DNA of 64,000 bases from the IMG/VR virus record IMGVR_UViG_3300017772_000001, positions 1-64,000 of that record; one strand, given 5' to 3'. The DNA is from a virus. This document shows positions 1 to 9,200 of the stretch, one piece after another; the stretch's first letter is position 1; each line of letters opens with the position of its first letter. A model generated the notes under the pieces. The model did no database searches and was not told where the DNA came from. It was given only the letters and a program-made list of their open reading frames with translations. The position numbers and the translations under genes are program-made.

Positions 1-98
1 GATAGATTTTTTCTTACATATCCTGCACATGTACATGCAATTTTTATGTAATCTAGTAAACCATTATTTGTCGCAAAGATTATAATGCCTTTGCTCAT
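1..98 (-). CDS. Truncated gene of unknown function (5' end only)
   Basis: An open frame of 32 complete codons runs off the window edge, beginning MSKGIIIFATNNGLLDY. Its ATG overlaps the TAA of the upstream gene (TAATG), a translational-coupling arrangement used elsewhere in this genome. The start reads like a first beta strand (GIIIFATNNG) of an alpha/beta protein such as a nucleotide-sugar or glycosyltransferase-like fold, but too little is present to assign a family. No independent ribosome binding site is needed given the overlap. Confidence 0.6.
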   Translation of the reverse strand, partial: MSKGIIIFATNNGLLDYIKIACTCAGYVRKNL

Positions 99-481
99 TA
101 GATTTCCAAGACCTTCTCAATCTTACGTGAACTACGTAGTTTCTGATAATCATTATAATATTCATTAATGACTTCGAAATACAAACTAGAAATATCTTCT
201 AAAAATTTCTTAGTATCTTCAATTTTAATTGGAATGTCGTTTTTGTCTAAGAGAATTACTTCATCTTTTCCAGACACAACAATCATATTAATAAAATTAA
301 TCAATTCTTGTGATACTTTAAATGTACCACCAGAACTACTATAGTTCAATAAATTCTGTGTTTTAACTTTTAAGTTGTTTTTATTAAGGTTGAAAGTCTG
401 CATAGTGTTCGAAAACTCTAATGCTCTTTCTAGCCGTTCAAGTTGTTCACTTGAAGGCGTAATAGTTTCTTTATTTGACAT
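98..481 (-). CDS. Small protein of unknown function
   Basis: 127 residues starting MSNKETITPSS. The start at 481 is chosen over an upstream in-frame ATG because AAGGAG lies at the right distance before it. The middle holds a hydrophobic segment (FINMIVVSG) and the C-terminus is charged and probably helical; there is no signal peptide. It lies downstream of the minus-strand tail genes but has its own sigma-70-type promoter at 506..534 and is coupled to the next gene by TAATG. It could be a fibre-assembly factor by position, but the sequence gives no direct support for that. Confidence 0.75.
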   Translation of the reverse strand: MSNKETITPSSEQLERLERALEFSNTMQTFNLNKNNLKVKTQNLLNYSSSGGTFKVSQELINFINMIVVSGKDEVILLDKNDIPIKIEDTKKFLEDISSLYFEVINEYYNDYQKLRSSRKIEKVLEI

Positions 482-505
482 GGTTATACTCCTTGTATTC
501 TTTAT

Positions 506-534
506 ATAATACAAGAAAACAGACTGTTTGTCAA
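506..534 (-). promoter_or_regulatory. Sigma-70-type promoter with palindrome in the spacer
   Basis: On the minus strand TTGACA (534..529) and TATTAT (511..506) are 17 bases apart, upstream of the 98..481 gene. The spacer carries the inverted repeat AAACAG-A-CTGTTT (517-529), placed as an operator would be. Confidence 0.65.
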
Positions 535-537
535 GCC

Positions 538-1488
538 TTAAAGTTCAGAAATGTGTGAAAAAGTCGGAGAGGATAGTTGTACGCCAAGTCCAGATGCATC
601 TTGGTCATCTGCACGTAGCAAATCTACTTGTACTGATAATGTACCGGCGACATAATCAGTCAAATTATATTGACTTGTTGCATATGCATCATAGAATTCT
701 ACTTTAATATCTATTGCATTTGTGCCATTTAATCTAGCATGTACTTCGAATTTGTTATTTGTATAATAACCACTGCTACCATCGCCACCTGATTTTTCAT
801 ATATTTTAGAATATGCTGATGTTAATGATGTAAATCCACCAGCTGGTGTTCCTACACCACCAGAAGATTCTGTAACGTTGTGTGATAGTTTGACATTTCC
901 AATGTTTGTAAACATTGTGGCCCAGTCAGTACTTTGCTTATGGGAAACGTCATAATTTGCTAATGAAGTATCTAGTCTTAAATCTCCGCCTGCGTTGAAG
1001 AAATGTCTTCGGTCATCTGCGTTGGCAAAAATTGCAGATACTTCATAAAATATATTTGAATTCCAAGTGTGGATTGCACCAGCACCTGGAACATCATATG
1101 TCTTAGATGATGAAATTTTATTAGACTCTGCGGTCATTTGTGCGATATCAAAATTTAGTTTATTAGCACGAACATTTGTAATGTCTGATAATAAATCTGG
1201 GATTATTTCAATAATTTTGCCTGCAGTTGGGAAAGCAGGGTCACTAGTATCTTCTGGTGAAGCTATACTAGTTCCCTGATGCCTTCCTGCAAACTTAAGA
1301 GCAGTTAGGAGTAACTGCATGTGAGAAGCGTTAATTTTTGTACCACTAGCTACGTGAGGGATAACGAGTTGATTTTGACCATAACCCGAGTCGACCGCAC
1401 CAATTCCAACAATTTCGTTTATATCATCTGCGAAACCGTTATAATCGGATGCTCGTATCTTTCCTCCTAAGTAGTAACTTTGTGGCAT
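538..1488 (-). CDS. Virion structural / tail fibre-like protein, paralogue of the next gene upstream
   Basis: 316 residues, starting MPQSYYLGGKIRASDYN. The N-terminus looks like an attachment or initiation segment. The central part contains an FFNAGGDLRL motif about 30 residues before an IGNVKLSHN strand, and the C-terminal half is beta-rich with many Ser/Thr/Gly. The same order of motifs recurs in the neighbouring gene (MSAGGEIRIS, then LGTYRISL, then a final LTNPTF or LSSPTF strand), so the two are duplicates. It is last in the minus-strand late tail operon. The ribosome binding site is weak (AGAGATAGG). A fibre or baseplate decoration role is inferred from position and composition. Confidence 0.75.
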   Translation of the reverse strand: MPQSYYLGGKIRASDYNGFADDINEIVGIGAVDSGYGQNQLVIPHVASGTKINASHMQLLLTALKFAGRHQGTSIASPEDTSDPAFPTAGKIIEIIPDLLSDITNVRANKLNFDIAQMTAESNKISSSKTYDVPGAGAIHTWNSNIFYEVSAIFANADDRRHFFNAGGDLRLDTSLANYDVSHKQSTDWATMFTNIGNVKLSHNVTESSGGVGTPAGGFTSLTSAYSKIYEKSGGDGSSGYYTNNKFEVHARLNGTNAIDIKVEFYDAYATSQYNLTDYVAGTLSVQVDLLRADDQDASGLGVQLSSPTFSHISEL

Positions 1489-1523
1489 GCTGTTAACCTA
1501 TCTCTTTTCATCTTGGAAACCTA

Positions 1524-2429
1524 TTATAGGTTGTCCGTAATTGTAAATGTTGGATTTGTTAAATTAACAGAACCTGATGTATTACTTAATTTTAATGATG
1601 TTAATGCGACTGTTGAAGTCCCTACTGCCTGGTCAGCGCCTGACCAAGACCATGGGCCTGCATAACCTGACCCAGAACCAGAACGTGCCACGTGTGCATC
1701 TGCTAAAGTAGTTTTAACATAAATGTCGCCACCTGATTTGTAAGCCTCAATAGAGATATAGTTTGAACTATAGTCGCCATCGTCTGCGTATTCTTTCTTA
1801 ATTTCTGCGTAAGAACCACTTAGGTCAGAATACTTTTTACGTGTAGACGTATCAACGTTAGTTGAATCTGTTGCACGTAATGAAATTCTATATGTTCCTA
1901 ATTCTGCTGTTAGTTGTTCCCACGAAGTACCTTGTTGGTTTGAACTTGTATCGCTATGTGATGCTGAAATTCTAATTTCCCCACCTGCTGACATCCACGC
2001 ATTCATGTTTGCTTCACTACCGAAAGCTACTTTAACGATTTGTGTTCTTGTGCCGTTCCAGTTGCTTACTGATTGTGAAGTCTCTGATGTAACACTCATG
2101 TCCCAACCAGTTGAATAATCCCATGGATTATCAAAACGTGTACTGATTGAACTAGTAAATGATGATGCGTCATTATAAAATTGTGCATCGTCAATTACAT
2201 CACCAGCATCAACTGCCGTAAATGGGTTACTAATATTATAAAAATTTGCTACCTTTGCCGCCGCGGAATAGATTGAATCTTGATATGCATCATCGATTGT
2301 ATCTCCCGCAGAAGGGTTAGCCGCAACTGTGTGACTTTGGTTATAGCCACCGCCGACTCCTGTTCCATTCAAAATTGAATTTAAGGTGTCTCTTAGTGTA
2401 CTTAAGTCACTATTTGATATCACCGCCAT
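1524..2429 (-). CDS. Virion structural / tail fibre-like protein
   Basis: 301 residues, starting MAVISNSDLSTLRDTLNSIL, preceded by AGGAGT at a good distance. The N-terminal quarter is helical and repeats a DTIDDAYQDSIY / DVIDDAQFYND pattern; the rest is Ser/Thr/Gly-rich beta sequence including MSAGGEIRISAS and a TSWEQLTAELG segment. It is a paralogue of the following gene (538..1488), 35 bases downstream. Its role as a surface-exposed tail component is inferred from its place between the large tail gene cluster and the end of the operon; no enzymatic motif is visible. Confidence 0.75.
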   Translation of the reverse strand: MAVISNSDLSTLRDTLNSILNGTGVGGGYNQSHTVAANPSAGDTIDDAYQDSIYSAAAKVANFYNISNPFTAVDAGDVIDDAQFYNDASSFTSSISTRFDNPWDYSTGWDMSVTSETSQSVSNWNGTRTQIVKVAFGSEANMNAWMSAGGEIRISASHSDTSSNQQGTSWEQLTAELGTYRISLRATDSTNVDTSTRKKYSDLSGSYAEIKKEYADDGDYSSNYISIEAYKSGGDIYVKTTLADAHVARSGSGSGYAGPWSWSGADQAVGTSTVALTSLKLSNTSGSVNLTNPTFTITDNL

Positions 2430-2495
2430 GTTTATACTCCTAAATTTGACTAGTCATTAAATTATACTTAACCTCGAGGTATTTCCGGATTCCTC

Positions 2496-3167
2496 TTAGC
2501 TAAGTTGAATAGTTACCGTATAATCTATAACGATAGTTCTATTCGCTGATAATAACACAGGATGAAATGTTACATGTGTTAGCATCAGGGTCTTTTCTTC
2601 TTGTAACTCTCCGGCGTTAGTGACGCCAGACAATAAACCAATTTCATCAAAAGTAAATGCCGCGACACTATTAGCATCTGTCGAACTATCTGTTTCCGGT
2701 GTACTCACAGTAGGATCAGTTAATTGCAACATACTCTCATAGTCATTGTGCGACAATGTTACTTTGAAATTAATCTTAGAAGTGTTTTCTGGAATAAGTG
2801 TTCCATTAACACTCTCGCCAGGATAAAAAACTGTATTAGTTGTTTCCTGTTGATATGTTTTTGCATATAACTTTGAATTACTCGCTGTCATATCCAATGT
2901 ATCATAAGTTGTGAATACTCTTGGAGAACGGTAAGATAGAGTAGTAGTTGAATTACTCCCACCATTACCAAATGCCATCCAATTGATATATGGTGCTGAA
3001 CCAGTCGAATTGATACTTGTTGGCTTACCAGCAAGTCCAGACGCTAGAACATATGCCATATTTCCTGGATGAATAGCATTTTTCTTGTTTACAAGTACTT
3101 GGCCTGTCTCTTTGTCAGAGATTTTTAGTACACCAACTACTTGTGCTTCTATATTATCTTTAAACAT
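2496..3167 (-). CDS. Virion structural protein of unknown function (tail/baseplate operon)
   Basis: 223 residues, starting MFKDNIEAQVVGVLKIS. The body looks like a beta-sandwich, with INWMAFGNGG near residue 62 and a C-terminal strand series ending TIVIDYTVTIQLS. The general plan (short N-terminal strand, GNGG turn, EIGLLSG near residue 175, HVTFHPVL) is typical of small phage tail proteins that assemble near fibres, but I cannot name the family. A late-promoter element lies just upstream at 3192..3200 and an AGAGA binding site precedes the ATG, so it heads a three- to five-gene unit running to the window edge. Confidence 0.7.
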   Translation of the reverse strand: MFKDNIEAQVVGVLKISDKETGQVLVNKKNAIHPGNMAYVLASGLAGKPTSINSTGSAPYINWMAFGNGGSNSTTTLSYRSPRVFTTYDTLDMTASNSKLYAKTYQQETTNTVFYPGESVNGTLIPENTSKINFKVTLSHNDYESMLQLTDPTVSTPETDSSTDANSVAAFTFDEIGLLSGVTNAGELQEEKTLMLTHVTFHPVLLSANRTIVIDYTVTIQLS

Positions 3168-3191
3168 TTTTATCTCTCTTAGTAATCTTAA

Positions 3192-3200
3192 CTATTTATC
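3192..3200 (-). promoter_or_regulatory. T4-like late promoter element
   Basis: GATAAATAG on the minus strand, about 25 bases before the 2496..3167 start codon. It matches the element found before other virion operons here. Confidence 0.6.
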
Positions 3201-3220
3201 AAAATACTCTCTATATGGTT

Positions 3221-6200
3221 TTATATCCATTCTGTCTTAAGTTTTCCGTGAAGAACCATTTCAAGTGGCGTATCTAACGCATATACTTTGCTAGTTGATC
3301 CCGGTGCTGTATGCAATCCTGTATAGAGTCCTCTTTCGTCAATAGTAAGGTTTTGACTTGCTTTCTTATTGTATGTCATAAATTCTATAACACCTGTTGT
3401 TTCGTTTTCAAAAGCAATTAGTTTCTTATTCTTCTTAGATGCAGTCTTAAATGATGCTGGTGTATCTACTACAACTGTTGTACCATCAAATGATGTTGCT
3501 GTAGATTCTGCATCAACTCCAATTCTCCAACCACGTCCGAACATGTCATATACGAACATGTATGTTTTGTCGTGCGTTGTCTTCGTTGCATCTGTATATT
3601 GCTTAACCATCACAGTAGATGAATCTAGTATTGTAGGAAGTACAAGACCAGTATCGAACCCGCCTGCTTCGGCAGTATATTCTTGTCTGGTTCTTAATAG
3701 TCTTCCTTGTTCCCATGTTCCGTCTGCGATATCGACATAATTATCTGCATCGATAATCTGCTCATCGCCGCCGTCAATAGTGTCTGATTCAATATAACGT
3801 GAATGGTTACCAAAGTCAAGTGAGATTTCCATTTTTTCTTCAATATCTACATCTGACTTTATAAGTTCGTCTTTTCCGTATATGCGTGTCTTTGTTCGTA
3901 TCTTTGTATGATACGGTTTTGCCTCAGTTAGATATTCTAAAATATCTTCTTCGCTGTCACGTTGATATATAGCATACTGTCTTAAGTCTCTATGATACAT
4001 TGTGATATCAATATAGCTTGATTTGAATATCCAATCTGGATGTGTTTTCTCAGTATACATATAATTAATCATACCAAATAATAGATTGTTAAGAAGATTT
4101 CTCTTAGGATATGTTATTAACAATCCCATTAGTTCGTGTATTTGAACACCTAATGCATTTTCGTAATATTTTGCAGATGCTTGGTCATTCTCTGGAAATA
4201 CTAAATCATTATAAGATAATCTAAGTGCGTTCTTTGAACTATGAACTAAACGCAAAGCACCGTCATGTTCAGCATAATACTCATCGTGTGTAGGCAATTC
4301 TAACTTGAATGATGTTACGCCTTCTTTGTATAATTTTAGCATGTCAAAGTTGCGTGTCTTTGATAGATATCCGTATCTCTTAATTTCTTTGTATTCGTCT
4401 GCTAAGTACCAGTCACCCAATGATAATGCAAGTTGGTCTGGTTCTATAAAATCTTTATAGAATGGGAAGCTACCTGTTAAGTGTTTGTTAGACAACTCTT
4501 TGTTAAGAATTGATGCAAAGTTTTCTCTAGCAATTTGTAGATTCGTAAACCAATTATTTTCTGTAGGTATCATTCTGTAAACTCTTACTACATCGTCTGG
4601 TAATACTGTTACTGACTTAGCAATTAGCAACTTAGCCAAATTTGGATTTGTTGTAGAAATATCAAACCCAATATCTGATGCATCGATTATTTTAGAGTTG
4701 AGTGTAACAACGGTATCATTGATGGTTGCATCGTCTCTGCCGCCGCCATATAAACCTGAAAGAATTGGGAATGTTATAATTGTGTGATTAGGATCACCCA
4801 ACATAGATTGCTCAACTTTCTTCTGGTCATACTGTTCAAAATGAACATTAGCGATACTATCAATCATTTGCCTTTGTAGTTCGCCATCAACTACACTCGT
4901 ATCATATTTTCCGCCTTCTTTGACGAATTTCCAATCTGTGTGTTTGGCTGATATATCTGATGTTACTCTATATTCGATAGAAACATCAATCGATTCGTTT
5001 TCAAATATGTATGCATTGTTGCTTATAAGTATTTTATTATTTGAAATTGGAATAAACTTATTATTAATATCACCGCTTTCAAGTAGCATTTTTATTTCTG
5101 CAATGCTTAATGTCTTACCAGCGACTGGGCTGTTTCCCACTTCACTCCAATAGTAGTATTCAGTAATAGATTTATTCTTTGTTGTATCAAAGTACACTTT
5201 GGTTGTGAACTTTGTTATTCCTTCTGGTAATTGTTCGCTCTTAGACCATTGTTTAATATTAATCTCTGAACCTGCAACCAACTTGCCCCAATACTTTGAT
5301 GCAAATGATTCGACTATTAATTTGTTTGCGTCTCCATAATCATTATACCTATAGTAACGTGCGAGTGTAGTGTCCCACCAAATCTTTCCTAAGTTCTCAT
5401 CAAGCCATAGTTCATTGTCTGTTGTAGTATCATACCCAGCCGGATCTTCCCATGTAACGTAATCAATATCTCTTGTTGCTGAACCTGGGAATTTTAAGTT
5501 AAGTGGGTCATATAGTTGATAGTTAAAGAAGTTATTACCATCTTTTATTATCACACGCTTCATGTAATCTACTTCAAGTGTGTTTGCTTGTCTGTTTCTT
5601 ATTAAAAGAGAACCAGTGCTATTTCTGTTTAAGACAGCCCAACCTTCACTTATATAATCATCTGCCCAAATCAAAGCCTCTGCATTTAATCCTAAGTCTG
5701 TATAGAACTCGTCAAATGTTTCAAACAAATAATTAGGAGTAAATCTCATTGACTTCCAACGCATTGCTTTAAAGTTTGCGTTACTTGTAACACTTGTATA
5801 GTCTCTATATAATCCTAACTTAGATAACATTGCGTCTGTGGTTCCGCTAAATGTTAAACTAACTGCACTTGTAGTGAATACCATTCTACCATCACTTGTA
5901 ATATTTACAATGATATCACTTGATTGTGAGTTTATATAATCTTTGAATTCTGATGCACTGCTACTTACTGTTGTAGAATTATTATAAGTTCCTACAAGTA
6001 TACCCAAATCGTTTAATGGATTACCAGTTATATTAGAAAGAACTATACTTGACTGTGAACTAACAATCTGTAATTGTCTGCCCGATGCACTCTTAGATAA
6101 TGTTACACCTGTTACACCCTGTAATGCTTGATTTTGAATATCTTCAATAATATTTGTTAGTGCGTCTACTGTTACAGTAGTTGTAGCAAATCCTAGTCTA

Positions 6201-9200
6201 CCCATAGCGCCCGGTGTTGTTTCTGTAATAACTAAATCTGAATTTGAACTAGAAATTGTTATTGCGTTACCTGATGCTGATGCGTCTACAATACCCAACG
6301 CATTGATTTGATTAACAACCGATTGTGCAGTTGGATTACTTGTTGCACTATAATTACCAGCAGTCATGCCTAACACCGACAATGCTGTCCCAGCCAATGT
6401 CATTGTGTTGTTTGTACTTGCAATAGTTAACAATCCGCCCGCTGATACAGTAGATGTTATACCTGATATTGTAGATAGTTCTGTAGCAATATTTTTAAAC
6501 TTACTTTGTTTATATGATGAAGTAGTTGATAAACCCAAGTCAGTTAGTGCGGAACCTGATAGTTCAAGTACACCACTTGTTGTAGTTAATATTAACTCAT
6601 CATTCGCTGTTTTACTTGCAATAACATCAAGACTATTCGTATTAATGTTTAGTATAACTGCATCTATATCATCTGCCGCGGTTAGTGATAGCAATGTTCC
6701 ATTAACCTGTAGTGGTTTGTTTTGAGGTATAGTTGGCGCTGAAACAGTTCCAGTAACAGTTAAGTCTGCAAAAGACTTTGTTGTTCCATCAACGACAATA
6801 GTATCACCTGATGCAACCGCAGTTGTTTCTGTCACAGATGAAGTCTCGCTGATGCTAGAAATTGCACTATATCCAATAGTCAATGGTGTGCCATCAATTT
6901 CAATTATGTCATCTTTGACTGACGCTAACGCCGATGTTGCTGTTGCTGTTGTTCCTCTAAATGTAACAACTGTATTCGAGTTTACAATAGTTCCATTGTT
7001 TCCATATACAACCATTTGCATTTTTTCATTTGCTGATATTACCGGATCAACTGTTGCACCGTCACCACCTATTGCAATTCCACTTGATACTGAACCAGAC
7101 CCTGGTGTGTAAGTATAGCTTATGCCATCAATTACTAATGCATCACCTGATGCAAATACTGGGTTACTTACTGAGCCTATTGCTTCAACTCCTTGTGAGG
7201 ATGAAGTTGGTACAAACAAACTGCTAGATGTTGAACTATCGATTTCTACAATAAGAGGTTCATAATTTAATTCAAATACTAGGTACTCATATATTGTAAT
7301 TCCGCCTACTTCTTTTGTGCCGTTGCTTACTAGATAATAATAATCTGCAATTTCTGGATCAATAGTTTCATTTTTAATTTTTATATATACGCTATCAACG
7401 ATATCAATTTCATTTACTAAACCCAAATATAACTGATTGTCTTCTGTTTCACCAACATAAGAAATTTCTGCTACTTCACTTAAGCGTCTTACGTCCCATT
7501 CACGTATTGGGTCGAACTGCAACCAAGCTGTATCGCCTTCATATAATGTATTGGCATTCAATGATGTTAAATCATATTCTGTTTTTACTGTGTAATTAAC
7601 GTCATTTCCATCCACATATCCTGTAGTTCTAATTGGAAATTCTTTTGTAATATCTCTGTACACAAAAGGCCTAGGAAGCGTATCAAATTCTACAGCATGT
7701 GGGTCACTTAAAATGTCAATAGTGTTGACAGACTTAGTTATATTATATCCGTTGTTTACTTTACCATAGTCATCTACTTTTATTGCCCAAACATCTTGGT
7801 GAGTAATATCTTTGAAGTTACTATTGTTGTTAATAATTCTGTTAATAGAAGACTCAGTTCCTTTATGTGCCAAGAAGCCTTTATAGAATTCTAACGCACT
7901 TTCTCTTTCAATGCCGTGATTGCTTAAGTATGCTCGTTTGTTATATCCTATTTGTGAACCTTTTAGCCCATTTATTGCTTCCAAACTTTGGTCAATAAGT
8001 GTATCTCTGTAATACTTTGACTCTTCTGCCATTGTTTCAAAGTTAGGTATTAGTTCATCGCCGTATGTTAAATAACCGTCAACTGTTAAAGTTCCGTCCC
8101 AATCTGACTGCCTATTACAATCAATTTGCATACGTAAGTTTCTATTGTGCATATGAGGATCATATATTATGTCACCATAACTATCTACTCTGTCTACTAC
8201 AAACGCATGTTCTACGTCTTGTATATCAATCTTCATCCCGTATACCGGAACATTACTTCTAAAGTTTATGGCCTTGCCATCTGTTGTGAATGATATTTCT
8301 GAGTTTGGAATTAATCTTCCAGATGCATCTACAACACGATAGAAGTTTTTATGTGTTTCTTTTCTAACTGATGCGACACCATATGGTGCAGTGAAACTAC
8401 CTGTTAATAATACAGGAGATAGTGTAATAAAGTCTCCTGGTTCATGTGTCTCTGAACTCCATTCTAAGAATTTTAATAAAAGCTGTTTAAAGTCAATGGT
8501 GTTTCCATCTTCATCTATATCCGTAAATCCCCAACCTATCAGTCCTAAATATTCCTGATAGCCTACCATCAAGTGTGCGACATCATCTATCGAAGTTAAA
8601 ATATCACCATAGTTGAATGTTTTTACAGCATCATTTTTAAACTTTTTCCAACCGTATGCTGTAACTACATTAGTAACTGGCCATTCTACTAGCTGTTTCC
8701 AATCCTCAATGTTATCATCTATCAATGTAGTAGATGTATGTGCATTTAGACAAACATAAGGCTGTCCTTGATATTTCATATAAGAATCTTGTCTATAATA
8801 GTTTCCTTGTTGCCAATCAGAAAGATGCATTCTGTCACCTTTAGTACTGAATGCCTTTTCGCCAGATGTTCTATCCCAATCCATTGCAAAGAATGTAGGA
8901 TTGATATCGTCATATCCTTGTATTCTATATCCAAATGATTGTGTCTTTGGTTGAGAGATAAGAGACCATGCTTGATAATCAAATTGAATTATAGGACTTG
9001 ATTGTTGTTCTTTTGCTGTCTGTGACTCTGCTATTCTTCTGTAATATTTGCCGTCAAACTCATTTAAGACAATATCACCTTTTAGATATGTCATAGTATT
9101 TGCTTTTGAATATACCGGATGAGGGCTATCTAATGAAACTTTTTCAATAACAATAGCACTGAAAAATTCACTTCTATTCGGCTCACCAGAATGTATTACT

